Shown here: positions 11,466 to 22,789 of the stretch, in pieces
Layout: every line of letters begins with the position of its first letter
Numbering within the stretch: position 1 is the stretch's first letter
Assembly (NCBI GenBank): GCA_020465985.1
Contig: JAANYP010000302.1
Span: forward strand, 1 to 64,000
DNA: 64,000 bases
Origin: Centrapalus pauciflorus
Lineage: Eukaryota; Streptophyta; Magnoliopsida; Asterales; Asteraceae
Direction: 5' to 3'
The notes under the pieces: model-generated
Told to the model about the DNA's origin: nothing
The model's input: only the letters and a program-made list of their open reading frames with translations
The model's database searches: none
Program-made: the position numbers and the translations under genes

Positions 11466-12067
11466 GAGTAAATTACATAAATGGTCCATGTGGTTTACAT
11501 CAAATTTTGGATACAGTCCTTGAATTTTTAATTTTACTAAATCAATCATCGTTTTCAAGATTGGTCCCTCCATATGATGTACGTTTCATTTCACCGTAAA
11601 ACAGCCTCACTTGCTTCGCATGTGAGAGTATTTCTGTAATCTTACCCTTTTCCTTCCTTTTTGATGACCTTGATGACTGAAATGATTGTTAATTCATGTT
11701 TCTTCATCATGTCCCCATGATTTGTCAAATTAATTGTTATTTCATCTTCTGTGAGCTCACATCCCCATGGTATTGCTACAAACCAGGGGGGACGTGACTG
11801 GCTACAAACCATGAATATGATAGGTCTTACATAATCATCACTTCAGTAATCGAGGACATCAACAAGGAAAGAAAATGATAAGATTACAAGAATACCCTCA
11901 CATGCGGAGCAAGTGAGGTCATTTAAAAGTGAAAGAAATGGGCGCACATAGAGGGTTCAATCTTGAAAGCAAAACTTGAAACTGTTGACTGATTTTCTCT
12001 AATTGAAAGTTTAGAGACCGTATTCAAATTTGATGTAAACCACATGGACCATTTATGTAATTTACTC
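11466..12067. mobile_element. Foldback element, GGTCCATGTGGTTT family
   Basis: Begins GAGTAAATTACATAAATGG and ends with its exact inverse CCATTTATGTAATTTACTC. The arms stay complementary for about 200 bp (shared CATGTGGTTTACATCAAATT, TGGTCCCTC, CTCACTTGC...CATGTGAG). Flanking 9-mers TATATTAAA and TATTAGAAA match at 6 of 9, consistent with an old Mutator-like 9-bp duplication. Same family as the elements at 13050, 27505 and 37762. Non-coding. Confidence 0.75.
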
Positions 12068-13049
12068 TATTAGAAATTATAGAATCTAAACGAATTGTAA
12101 AAATTTTGTGAGTGATCATAGCAGATCATTTTCCACATCACCTTATAACATTAATGGTTATAAAAATGTATATTATATTTTCTCAGATAAATTATTTTGA
12201 TAAAATCATTATACAAGATTTCTACTTTCTTCAATATGGTAAAAAAAAGGATTTATAAGAACTTTGGAGAAATTTTCAAATTGTAATATGTGTTTGAAGA
12301 ATGTTGATGACCAAAAAATTCATGCATCTCGTTTTAACAAAATCACTCATTCTATATGATTCATCATTCATACATTATTTCTTTATTAAAGTAGAAAATG
12401 TTTAATGTAATTTCAAAGTAAATTCAAGTACGGTATCTAAAAACTTTAAAGAAATAGATATATGGTAATACATTTTTACGGGCTTTATGACTTGTAATAA
12501 AATTTTTCTTAATTAAATTATTAATGTATCATTTTAGGGATAAAATATCTATTTAATGATTTTATGAAAATGTAATCAAATATGATTTAAGAACTTGTTT
12601 CCATGGTGATATTGTAATAGTCGTATATATGAAATCCATAAATTCGTAATTAAAATCCTACGATGAAGTTATCTTCATGAAATTTTGTGAAATGTGCGTT
12701 ATATTAACTTTATATTAATCAATATAAAATCTTTTTTATTCAAATATCTTGACGGCTAAAAAGAGAGTAAAGTAAGGTTACAAAGTGAGATACACGTAGT
12801 AAAAGTGCTAAATTAAATTTTGACCATCTTTTAATTCCATACGTTACTATATATCACATTTTCATTCAATATATATGATCTAGTAATAAAGTTTGAGTAT
12901 TATTTAAATAATTAAAAAATTTTAATAAACTAAAATTAATAAATATGTGAGAGACCCCACTATGCTTTCATTCACGTCTCTCTGTAAGGAAAGCAAAGCC
13001 AAAATGAGTTACGGTTTCTTTATAAATTTTTAAACGATCATATTTTATA
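12068..13049. other. AT-rich spacer, no gene
   Basis: No coding signal or defined repeat recognised. Confidence 0.5.
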
Positions 13050-14220
13050 GGGTAAATTACAATTTTCGTCCCTGTGGTTATACACAAATTATGGTTATCA
13101 TCCTTTTAATGATTAAATTACGATTACAGTACTTATAGTTGGCAATTTATTATGCCTTTGATCCCTTTGTCCAATATTTTTTTTAAAATGACGATTTTAC
13201 CCTTTAATTATTATTTCAGTTTTGGTACTTGATCAAATTATTTCTTTTTATTTAATTTATTAATAGCTTTTTTATTTTTACTATTTATTTAATATATTTA
13301 CTATTTGTTAAACAAAATATATAGTTTATGTAAAGTTTACATATTTATATGTATGAATTAATTTAATTTTTTAACTTTATGAAATAATTATACATTTCAT
13401 TAAGTTATAATTACAACAATTATGGGTTTCCTTAAGTTATATGTATAAGGTTTATCTGACCATTAACTTTATGGTATAACTAAATTAGAATAGAAAATAC
13501 GTTAAATTATATATTTGGTTAAGATAAAAACAAAATAATTAAATTAATTTGAATAAAAAATTATTAAATATATAAGTATTTATATGAATGTAACATATAA
13601 TAAAGACAATAGATATATAAATTAAATGCATAAATAGTTTCTATTTTTATAAATGAAAAGTAATATACATTTAGAAAAATAAATATATAAGTAGTTCAAC
13701 GTATATCTAAAATCAATATGTATGAACGATAATAATAGTATTTATAACAATAATTAACAAAAATACAACATATTAAATTAAGTCATATACAAGTTATTTT
13801 CATTGATTACTACTTAGTCATGTAAATATTTAAATCATAACAAAATAATAATATTAATACTATTAATAATAATATTAAATAAATAAATAAATAAATAAAA
13901 CATATTGAATAACCTTTTATTTCAATTGAATTTTAATAGTAATAACTAGACAATATAATAAAAAATAGAAAATATATTAAATAAATAGTAAAAGAATAAA
14001 AATCTATTAATAAAATGAAATAAAAGAAATAATTTGATCAAGAACCAAAACTGAAATAAAAGTAAAAGGGCAAAATCGTCATTTTAAAAAAAATATTGGA
14101 CAAAGGGACCAAAATCATAATAAATTGCCAACTATAAGTATTGTAATCGTAATTCAATCATTAAAAGGATGATAACCATAATTTGTGTATAACCACAGTG
14201 ACGAAAAGTATAATTTACCC
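13050..14220. mobile_element. Mutator-like foldback element with perfect 9-bp TSD
   Basis: 1,171 bp, beginning GGGTAAATTACAATTTTCGT and ending in the inverse (...TATAATTTACCC). It is flanked on both sides by TATTTTATA (13041-13049, 14221-14229), a perfect 9-bp duplication typical of Mutator superfamily transposases. The arms pair for about 260 bp, for example TTGGCAATTTATTATG and CATAATAAATTGCCAA. The centre is AT-rich, with an (AAAT)n stretch near 13877-13898. No transposase is encoded, so movement would depend on one supplied elsewhere. Confidence 0.9.
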
Positions 14221-15218
14221 TATTTTATATTTATTTTTAATGATTCAAAATTTTCAAAATGAGAAATTTTTATACATCTATCTCCACATCTTTTAGTCAA
14301 CTATAAAATGTCAATGAAAAAAAAACACCCTTAAATCTCAACGCGATTTTCTTTGATCCTAGACTCAACCTTCATCTATCCAGTTGCTCGGTTTCTCATT
14401 CATAATCTAACCCTTTTCACATTCAGTGTTTCAACCTTTGGCTAATCCTCAACGTTGTCAATAGATCGCTCGCTTACTCATTCATCTCGTCTTTGATACT
14501 TTAGTCATCGATTCCCTCAAGTCGTTCCTCTCGCATAGGGTTTGCATAGTGTTTTGTTGTTAGGTGAGACGTGGTGCGGAAGACTGCTTACAAAATATGT
14601 AACGGTTCTTATTTCTTTAAGTAAAATATATCATTTTTAAATGAGAATCAATATTGATTATGATCATTGAGACCAACCGACCATTATGACCATCTTCTAA
14701 AAATATAAGCGTATTTTCAGCAGTCAGCACAATTTACAAAATTTAAAAAAAAAAAATGAGTTTGGATTCGGCTTGTTTGATGTTATTATTATTAGTTTTT
14801 ATTTGGTCAATTTAATCCGTAAAATTTGATGCCATAAAATATGTCAATACGTCTATACCGTTAAAAAGATATGCATAAAAGTGAGGACACTGAATTTAAC
14901 GCAATTTAAATTTAAAAAAAGTAAGAGTATGAAGTCATGAACTGCAATTTCCATTAAATTAACCAATTGAAGTTAAAAACTTCAAAAAATAATGTGCTTT
15001 GACCAGGCATTTATCATCACCATTACCAAAAGCAAAAAACACCATTAATGGCGGATCTAATTTAAGCTTTTTCCTAAAACACAGCAAAAGTTTTGAAGAA
15101 AACACCATTGGTGGTGGATTGACCTGTACCCATTACTGATTACACCATTAGCAAAAGGAAAATGAAAGAAGATTATATAATCTCAGAAGAAGAAAATACT
15201 AAAAAAAAAAGAAAAATT
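14221..15218. other. Spacer and 3' flank of the GRAS gene
   Basis: No repeat boundaries or coding signal recognised. The part next to 15219 is the 3' untranslated and terminator side of the minus-strand GRAS gene. No single poly(A) site can be chosen by eye. Confidence 0.5.
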
Positions 15219-16979
15219 TTAACGCCAAGAAGAAACAGTGAGAAGAGGTACATCGTTCCAAGCAAGAGATAGAAACCCAGGATGAGAATCAATCAAATTA
15301 TACATCTCACTGTAATTGTAATTCCATAGCAGAATCTTGGCTTGACTAACTGCGTAATTGCTGAAATTTACCGTTTCGAAACCTGAATTTACCATTGCTA
15401 TCCGCCATTGTTCTTTATCCTCCATCCGTTCCCTTTTGTTTTCTTCTTGCTCGTGCCCAACAACCGCTGCAATTCGCCGACCGAATAATGATCGTTCCAC
15501 CTGCAATCTCTCCGGCGAGTCTCGAGTCATGTTTGGTTCAAGTGAATCAAAAACAGCTGAGTAGTAATTGAGAGCGTTGTTGAACCGTTGAAGGAACCCG
15601 ACACGATTTAAACTAGCTTCGTATTCGCCCAATGTGACGATGCTCGGATTCAGTGATTTCGCCAGCTTCAGAGCTTTCACGACCGCACCAGAGTTCTCGT
15701 CGAGTAAGTTATACAACTGGAGCATGAAATTAACAGCTAGAAACTCATCTGTGTCGATCCAAAAGCTTGACACGTTAAGTTTTTCAATCCGAGTTAAAAT
15801 CGGTTCGAACTCGAAATTCAGATCTAGAACTTTCGCAAACTCACGGAGGCGGTTACCGGTTGCTAAAAGCTCAGGAGCAGGTGATTCCCCGAGTATTAAC
15901 GCTGGAATGCCGGAGATCCGGATGCGAGAAGGTTTACCGGCGGGTCGGGTTGCTAGGGCTTGGAGCAGAGCTGCCCATTGAACGCCTTGAACAATTCCAA
16001 AATCAACGATGTGGATTCTATCGGCGTTTTCTGCTGCTTCGAGGATTGCTTGATTTGCAGTAAGATGAGCGAATTTGAAGTAAGGACAAGCATCGTTGAG
16101 AGCTTTGTAAGTGTGGGTGAATTCCTCCGGCGAGGTTATATCGGATATTGTTCGCGGTTTCTGAGTGACGCGACTGTGGAGAGCTTCAGCAAAGTAGAAC
16201 GCTACTCTCTCAGTTGGATCTCCGTGTTCGGCGGACACCGAATCGCGAAGGCGAATCAGAGGTTTAATGGCTTTTTGGGGATCCGTGTCAACTATTCGAG
16301 CGCAATCCGTTAGGGTTTTGAGCAAGGGTTTTGTCAAAATCCTCTCTGGTGAACTTGTAGAAGCAACGTCCTGTTTCAACACCGCCGTTGGCTTCTCCAC
16401 CTTCAATGGCTTCAATTCCTTCTCCTCCGGCTGTAACAGCTGATCAGAAGCTACTATTGGCGGTGGCGGTGGCGGCGGCGGCCAAGTAGTGGTAGCATTT
16501 TTTAGATCGGATGAACAAGTGAGTCGACTCGGACACTCTGAAAACGGATCGGCGGCGTAGAGTGTGAAATCCGAGCTCGGCTGCCACGTCGAACTCTCAG
16601 TCGTGGAGTCAATCAAACTCTCCATCCACTCATCAGTATCGAACTCCCCCACCGAACCAGACGCCGCCATAAAATCAGCAAACCTAAAACCTGGCTGAAG
16701 GTGGTGGTGGTGGTGGTCTAGGTTTGGGAACTGAAATCCAGCCGTCTCTTCACCTCCAGTGACATCCGGCGCTCCTCCTTCAAACGGATCGGAAAATCCG
16801 TAGGGCAGAGTAGGAGATTGGTGACCGGTGGAGTTCCAAAAAGGATTTACATTGACATTGACTAATGGCTGCTGGTGTTGCTGTTGTTGATGAAGCTGCT
16901 GTTCTTGTTGTTGTTTCTGTTGGATAACTTGCTGAGCTATGGCCATTAAGTTGCCGCTGTCGGTGCACATATATGCCAT
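15219..16979 (-). CDS. SCL4-like: GRAS transcription factor, SCARECROW-LIKE 4/7 type
   Basis: Encodes a 586-residue GRAS-family nuclear transcription regulator in one uninterrupted frame, as is usual for this mostly intronless family. The start is fixed by the N-terminus MAYMCTDSGNLMAIAQQVI, which I recognise from Arabidopsis SCL4/SCL7. The variable N-terminal half has a Gln-rich run (about 16-38), a His run (89-93) and a Pro run (167-174). The GRAS domain fills about 216-586: leucine heptad region I (LLKTLTDCARIV, from 219), the VHIID motif as IHIVD (322-326) with DFGIVQGVQW, heptad region II around 363-395, the PFYRE region about 410-500 and the SAW region ending in LAWNDVPLLTVSSWR. There is no DELLA motif, so it is not a gibberellin repressor of that type. 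Length and all motifs look intact, and it is the only clear host gene here. Subfamily assignment rests on motif recall, not on a tree. Confidence 0.95.
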   Translation of the reverse strand: MAYMCTDSGNLMAIAQQVIQQKQQQEQQLHQQQQHQQPLVNVNVNPFWNSTGHQSPTLPYGFSDPFEGGAPDVTGGEETAGFQFPNLDHHHHHLQPGFRFADFMAASGSVGEFDTDEWMESLIDSTTESSTWQPSSDFTLYAADPFSECPSRLTCSSDLKNATTTWPPPPPPPPIVASDQLLQPEEKELKPLKVEKPTAVLKQDVASTSSPERILTKPLLKTLTDCARIVDTDPQKAIKPLIRLRDSVSAEHGDPTERVAFYFAEALHSRVTQKPRTISDITSPEEFTHTYKALNDACPYFKFAHLTANQAILEAAENADRIHIVDFGIVQGVQWAALLQALATRPAGKPSRIRISGIPALILGESPAPELLATGNRLREFAKVLDLNFEFEPILTRIEKLNVSSFWIDTDEFLAVNFMLQLYNLLDENSGAVVKALKLAKSLNPSIVTLGEYEASLNRVGFLQRFNNALNYYSAVFDSLEPNMTRDSPERLQVERSLFGRRIAAVVGHEQEENKRERMEDKEQWRIAMVNSGFETVNFSNYAVSQAKILLWNYNYSEMYNLIDSHPGFLSLAWNDVPLLTVSSWR

Positions 16980-17019
16980 TCTCCGGCGAAAGGTTGCCGG
17001 CGTCTGTGTGTGTCACATC

Positions 17020-17160
17020 ACTAGAAGAGACTAGGGAAGGAAGGGGGGAAGTATATATGAGCCAACGGCAATGTAGGAAAAAAGGGCAAAAAAAAAGTTT
17101 GAGAGTGAGGGGGGAAATTGAAACGGCAGTCTTTACTCTTTTGAGAACCAAATTTTAATG
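17020..17160 (-). promoter_or_regulatory. Core promoter and leader of the GRAS gene
   Basis: On the minus strand a TATA element ATATATA (17058-17052) lies about 75 bp before the start codon. It is followed by a CT-rich Y-patch (CTTCCCCCCTTCCTTCCC, about 17049-17032) typical of plant core promoters. Transcription would start near 17020-17030, giving a leader of about 45 nt. Another CT-rich block is upstream (about 17110-17090). Placement is by eye. Confidence 0.55.
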
Positions 17161-17385
17161 ATTAAAGTTATCTTTTTTAGGCATTAAATTCTTGCTTATA
17201 TAAGAAATGTATATATGGTCAAAAAATGTTTATTAGATAAGGTAAAACTTAAAATGTTAGGAATGTCGTAAATGACTATTTCGCCCCTTCAAGTTTTATA
17301 AACACACTTGTCACGTTAATTAGGATATTTACAAAATAAAAAACTGATAAAAATTTGAAATTTTTTAGTTCTTGTAACCGTTACA

Positions 17386-17508
17386 TTTCATGGTTTTAAT
17401 GACTTGGTGGTGGCTTACGTTTAACATAGAAAGATGAACGTATATCTTTCATGGTTTTGATGAATTGGTGTTGGATTTTGTTTAACATAGATATATGAAC
17501 GTATATGT
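17386..17508. repeat. Tandem duplication, unit 61 bp
   Basis: Two diverged copies starting TTTCATGGTTTTRATGAMTTGG and ending with ATGAACGTATATSTTT, at 17386-17446 and 17447-17508. It lies a few hundred bases upstream of the GRAS gene. Function unknown. Confidence 0.75.
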
Positions 17509-18974
17509 TTACATGGATTCCTTTTTGAAGTGGCAGCATTGGATCAAGGCTGCCTTGAGTCTGCTTGAGTCTCCATTCTCATAAGTGGGTTTCCTTCCAA
17601 TGAATTCAAAATGAAGCGTGGGCTGAGGCAGGAAATCCGTTGTCCTTTTTTCTGTTTCTTATTGTTGGTGAAACTCTACAAATGATGATACAGAGTGCTT
17701 GCAATAATGGTTTATTCAATGATGTTAAACTGGAGCATATGGATAGAAATTTGTCATTGCTACAATTTGCAGATGATGCATTGTTTTTTTGGTAAGAGGT
17801 CTTCAAAGAATCTAAAAAACTTATAAAAAACTCTTGATTGCTTTTATGAGGTGTCGGGGTTAAAAACCAGCTTGTCTAAGAGTTCTTTGATGGGTATTGG
17901 GGTTAGCCCAAGTGAACTCAGTTTGGTTGTTGCTGATTTGGGATGCTCAGTTGGTTCACTTCCTTTCAATTATCTTGGGTTTCTTGTAGGAGCAAATATG
18001 TCTGGTTGTGGTCATTGGAATGGAATAAATGAAAGGTTCAATTAGAAATTAAGCATGTGAAGTCTAGAACGCTGTCTATTGGCCTTGTTTTTATTGATCA
18101 AAGTCGTCTTATCAGCTCTACCTCTTTATTTCTTCTCATTATTTAAGGGGGTTCTAAAGAAACTTGAAGCTATCAGAATACGCTTTTTCTGGAGTAATTC
18201 TATTGGGGAAAGAGAAATGAATTGGGTGGCTTGGAAAAATATCGTGGCTGCAAAGGAGGTTGGTGGTTTGCGAATTCAAAGTTTGAAAGTCAAAATTTTT
18301 TCAATTTCTAGTTAAATGGATTTGGATATTTGAAACTGATGAATCTTCTGTTTGGCATGAGGTGATTGTTAGCTTATATGTACATAATGGACTTAACACT
18401 AAAATGGGGAAAATGACCTGTGTGAATGAAACAATTGAAGATTGGGGATTAGTTTGAAGTCTGCATTTGTTAAAAAGATTGTTGTGGGTTCTTCTACATG
18501 TTTCTAGAATATCATTCTTTTCTCATCGGAGGCTGCCTTGAAGGATTTGTTCCCAAGGTTCCATGCACTATAACTTGATAAAGGTGCTTGCTTTTTAGAT
18601 AGATGGGTTGTGCAAGGCAACATCGGTAGGGGATTATGGGAGTGGAGGTCTCATATTAGAGGAAGGGCGGTTGAAGAACTCAACATTCTAAAATCAAAGT
18701 TGGAATTGCTTAAATCTGGAAAGGATTCGACTTATTGGAACACGAACCAAAAGGGTGAGCTTTCTGTTGAGAAATTATCGGCTTTGATGCATATCAACCT
18801 ACCTGGTACGAATGGAGGCAATGTAAAGAAATTTTGGAGCCCTTTAATTCCAATCAAGGTAAACATTCTTACTTGACGGATATTAAATAATGTCCTTCCT
18901 ACCAGGATCAATTTATCAAGGAAAGATATTATCTTAGACTCTCCTAACTGTCTTTTTTGCAATTTGGAGCCTAA

Positions 18975-19880
18975 GGGGCCGTTTGGTTCACTGGAATCCG
19001 AGGGAATTGGAGGGGAAAGGAATCCAATTCCAGTCAATTCATGTGTTTGGTTCAACTAGAAAAAAGAATTGGATTCCATCAAAATTGAAATTTTCATATG
19101 AATGAAGGAAAATAACATTCCTTCACACAATGGATGGAATTCAATTCCTTTTCAAAACAGAAAGTGGTTGATTACAAAAATACCCCTTACGTTTAACACA
19201 CTACACTACACCATGGCTAGTCTTACCCCACCCACCCACCCTACCTACCTACCGACCCACCCACCCATACCCTACGCTACCCCATCCCACCCACCTCTAA
19301 CTCACCTACCCCAACCTTACCTTTGCTATCCAACCTACTCTTACTACTACCTACCATACCTACCATTACCTACCTACCCACCCATCCATACCCACCCACC
19401 CACCCTACCCCATCCCACCCTATCCCATCCCACCCACCTCTAACCCACCTACCCCAACCCTACATATGTTATCCAACCTACTCTTACCTACTACCCACCA
19501 TACCTACCCTTACCCACATATCCATCCCTCATCCATCATAGACTTATCTACTTATACCCTACCTACGCTATCCAACCTACTTTTACCTACTACCCACCAT
19601 ACCTACCCCTACCCACCTTCCCATCCCTCATCCCTCATCCACCCTACCCACCCCATCTCACCCACCCACCCTACCCCTATCCATCTCATCCTATTCCTAC
19701 CTTGGAGACTTATCCACCTCTACCCAACCATCTCATCCTACCCTACTAACGAATTATGAACTTGGATTTCAATATCGTTTTTAGCCAACCAAACATGATT
19801 TGGATTCCAATTCCTTGCAGATTCCAATTCCTTAACAGATTCCAATTCCTTTTAAAACATTCTGCGAACCAAACGCCACC
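18975..19880. mobile_element. Tourist-like (PIF/Harbinger) MITE inserted in the LINE
   Basis: Begins GGGGCCGTTTGGTTC and ends GAACCAAACGCCACC. The inverted ends agree at 13 of 15. TAA flanks both sides (18972-18974, 19881-19883), the 3-bp duplication of PIF/Harbinger elements. Removing it rejoins the LINE zinc-knuckle reading (CNLEPK | DVNHC), as seen uninterrupted at 26570-26600. The ends carry inverted GGAATTGGA / TCCAATTCC motifs. The interior is mostly a C-rich minisatellite. 906 bp, no transposase. Confidence 0.9.
19212..19745. repeat. C-rich minisatellite (CCCACC/CTACC units)
   Basis: About 530 bp of imperfect CCCACC, CTACC and CATCCC words with almost no G on the plus strand. The complementary strand is GGGTGG/GGTAGG, so both G-quadruplex and i-motif structures are possible. 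Longer internal repeats exist: TACCCACCATACCTACCC occurs at about 19491 and 19590, each after a CTATCCAACCTACT-like word. Open frames through it (Thr/Pro/His-rich) are low-complexity artefacts. Confidence 0.9.
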
Positions 19881-20567
19881 TAAGATGTCAATCACTGTTT
19901 TCTTAAATGTTTAAGAGCAATTGTACTTTGGCAGAAAATTTGGTGCTGGTGGAATTGTACTGGTGATTTGCTTGATTCGTTTGCTTCCTTCATTTCGTTT
20001 GAATCTTTTAAGGGGGGGAAAGAGGAGATGTAATTCATTATTCAAGGGTGTTATAGTTTCTTGGTGGGTATCATGGAAATGTCGGAACAAAATCTTATTT
20101 GCGTTCGTGGAGGATCGAAGAAAAGTTTTAGAGGAAGACTCGTTCCCTTTGGGTGCGAAGAATGACTGGACTGTGGTTCGAAAACCGAAATCATTCATCA
20201 AAGCTTAATTGGTCAAGTTGGGCTGATACCCGTTTTTGTGTATTTCTTAGTTGTCTTATAGTTTGTTGAATGGTTGTGTGTTTTCTTGTATTTGTGTCTC
20301 CATCTTGGAGCCCGTAAGTTTGGCTGTTTAATAAATTTGTCAATCAAAAAGAAATTAAAAAAAATATTAAATCCTAATTATTATTAAATTAGTACCAAAT
20401 TCTATTTTATTTTAATAAAAATATTTATTATTATTAAGTTATTTATATGTCTATCAATATTAACTATCAACACGGATGGTTATGATTCATATATTGATTC
20501 TCTAATCAATACAGAAGCCCATGTACTTTAGATTTAAATAAGAGAATTTGGCATTCAATGATTTGGA

Positions 20568-20960
20568 CTAAACTGTACTTCCTTTGGAGAAGACGAAACA
20601 AAATTACATTTGAAAATATAAAAGATGATATGGAGAACTTATTATCCATATTCGATTGCTTGAATTAATATCTAGAAGGCTATCTGGTGGCAAGATCAAT
20701 TTGCATTTGTGTTATTAGATCCAGCATTGAGTGTTATCATGGGACGGTTACAGTCGTTTTGAATGGCTTCTGGAACTTATCAAGTTGTTGGGAGTTGTCG
20801 ATCATAGTGTAATTGATGTGCTCGGTTATGTTGTTGTTCTCCGGTTGCTCGTGGATAGTTCTTGTTGTTGAATAGTTCTTGAGTGGTCCTTGTGTGGCTT
20901 GTGTTGTTTTGTTGGATTTGTTAGTATACATCTTGTTATGGGTCTTCGGTTATTGTTTTG
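20568..20960 (+). pseudogene. LINE C-terminal scrap and 3' UTR
   Basis: The plus strand reads ...WTKLYFLWRRRNKITFENIKDDMEN (in short pieces) from 20568 to about 20645, the C-terminal Trp/Arg-rich tail seen in plant LINEs. A T/G-rich untranslated stretch follows. No catalytic domain remains. It is separate from the LINE ending at 20345. Confidence 0.55.
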
Positions 20961-21039
20961 TTGACACTTAAAATGAATTTTTTGGTTTTATTTTAACACC
21001 TTGTTATGGGTCAGACGCAAAGCAGTAGTAGATATAAAT

Positions 21040-21517
21040 GGTTAATTGCGTCAAAAGGTAACATACTGTCACAATCTTTTCAATTTGGGTAATGTACTAA
21101 TTTTTTTTTTTTCTAATCAAGGTAACATATTTTTCAAATTAAGTCAATCAAGGTAACCATATCGGATTGAAATGTAAAAACTGACGTAACAGTTTCTTTA
21201 TCCAGTCAGCATCATTTACAGAAATTACAATTTAATTGATATATGATGTGCACTATTTTGTGCAATTTAAAAGTATTTTTTGATAATAACTTGCTATTTT
21301 GAGCAAATTTTGAAATAATTAAGCAATATTAGAAATTAAAAAAACCGATAACTGGATAAAGAAACTGTCATGACAGTAATTTTTACCTTTCAATTCGATA
21401 CGGTTACTTTGATTGACTTGATTTGAAAAGTATGTTACCTCAAATAGAAAAAAAATTAGTATGTTACCCAAATTAAAAAAACAGTGACGATAAATTACCT
21501 TTTAACATAATTAACCC
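21040..21517. mobile_element. Foldback MITE
   Basis: Begins GGTTAATTGCGTCAAAAGGTAA and ends TTACCTTTTAACATAATTAACC. The arms stay complementary for about 150 bp (GGTAACATA, AAGTCAATCAAGGTAAC, CAGTTTCTTTATCCAGT). No clear target duplication. Non-coding. Confidence 0.7.
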
Positions 21518-22136
21518 TTTTATATAAACTAAATGTGTAATCCATTCATCAAATTTAATACAAATAAAGGAGTCATTATTGTGTTTTCTTATATACATTT
21601 GTGTGTTGGGCGGGGAAAAAAACTAAAAATCATTTTTTAATGAAATAGATTGTCGTCATTTTAACATTTTCAAAACATAATAAACTGATAACCACTTTAA
21701 ACTCATAAACTTAGATCGGTAATTCATGTCACATGTGTCAATATCGTGTCAATTCATTTTTTTGACCCTGTTTATAATCTTATCGTGTCTGGTTTTACGT
21801 CATTTTTCGTGTCGAGTGGTGTCATGTTTCATTTCATTATTTTGGCTACTAAACATTAGTCAAATCAGTTAACGGTTTAATTTGGATATTACGATATATC
21901 GGTTTTCTGGATTTATAAATCAAGTACATGAAAAAAAAACCTTTTCTAACAATTGGAGGCATACGAAGATGGATGCACTCTAAATCTCTATTAATAAAAT
22001 TAGTTTTTCGTCTTTTCTTAATTAAAATTGTCTTTAGAAAAGATTTGGTTGATAACAAATACTAAACACTGAATAATAATAATATTAATAATAGTTTTTT
22101 TTTAAATAATAAACAAGTTATACGATTTAAAAACAA
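21518..22136. other. AT-rich spacer, no gene
   Basis: No recognised feature. The minus-strand frame 21849-22058 is AT-driven and has no domain. Confidence 0.45.
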
Positions 22137-22144
22137 GTTGACTC

Positions 22145-22781
22145 TAGGCTTGGCAAAAAAACTCATCCCCGACGGGGAACCCGTAACTCGACCCCGATTT
22201 GACCGGGGATGGGGATGGGGACGGGGACGGGGAATCCCCGATTTAAAATAATGGGGATGGGACGGGGATGAGAGACACTTTAATCCCCGAACCCGACCCC
22301 GGTTATAAATTATGTTTTAATATAAAGTATTACATATAATTAAGTTTACAATGTAAATTATTCATTACATATTATATAATTTATTAAATATAATTGTATA
22401 TGACTTTTCTATAGTTTATAATACTATTTTTATTTTTCATTTTATTGGTTTTATAAATGTTTTGCATCCATTTCTTTGTTTTAGTTTTATTATAAATTAT
22501 ACATTATATACGTAAGCACCTCAAATATGTTTGAATTAATTTTTTTAGAGTTTATTTAAATATATTTTTCTACTAAATTACTATTTATAGTTTAAATATA
22601 AATAATCTTTAAGAACTTGAAAAACATGATTCCCCGACGGGGATCCCCGATCCCCGATTGAGACGGGAATGAGAATAGAAACTCATTCCCCGACGGGGAT
22701 GGGGCCGGGGATGGGAGAGAGGATTATGAAACGGGGATGTGGATGGAAACTGAGATCCCCGCCCGCCCCGTCCCGCCCCTA
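22145..22781. mobile_element. hAT MITE with 8-bp TSD and CCCCGA-rich ends
   Basis: Starts TAGGCTTGGCAAAAA and ends CCGCCCCTA. The flanks are GTTGACTC on both sides (22137-22144, 22782-22789), a perfect 8-bp hAT duplication. Both subterminal regions (22165-22300, 22625-22775) are packed with CCCCGACGGGG, GGGGATGGGG and ATCCCCGA motifs that pair with one another, while the centre is very AT-rich. Non-coding, so it would be mobilised in trans by a hAT transposase. Confidence 0.9.
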
Positions 22782-22789
22782 GTTGACTC

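Larger units (their letters stand above)
17540..20345 (+). pseudogene. Decayed LINE: reverse transcriptase to zf-RVT and 3' end
   Basis: A 5'-truncated non-LTR retrotransposon. Recognisable pieces in order: the NEFKMKRGLRQ stretch (17600-17635), followed by a 1-base deletion that breaks the frame; the catalytic FADD box (LQFADDALFF, 17761-17793); the thumb region (TKLSVSLI-equivalent frames 17851-18315, with the LPLYFFSLFKG motif); the connection (18610-18876); and the zinc-knuckle zf-RVT region, which continues after the inserted MITE as DVNHCFLKC...WWNC (19884-19960) to about 20208. A TGA replaces the Trp codon of LTWRILNN at 18874-18876, judged against the copy at 26485. The 3' end carries the GAGCCC...AATAAATTTGTCAATC-like tail near 20345. 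Several frameshifts and stops make it non-functional. Confidence 0.85.

Noticed and set aside
15358..16313. Several 60-117-codon plus-strand frames opposite the GRAS gene
   Set aside because: Antisense shadows of a conserved, GC-richer coding region, with no domains of their own.
16780..17151. 123-codon minus-strand frame overlapping the GRAS start
   Set aside because: An alternative frame running from the leader into the Gln-rich region. The conserved MAYMCTDSGN start in the other frame is decisive.
19102..19759. Overlapping Thr/Pro/His-rich open frames
   Set aside because: They are translations of the C-rich minisatellite inside the MITE and exist in several frames at once.
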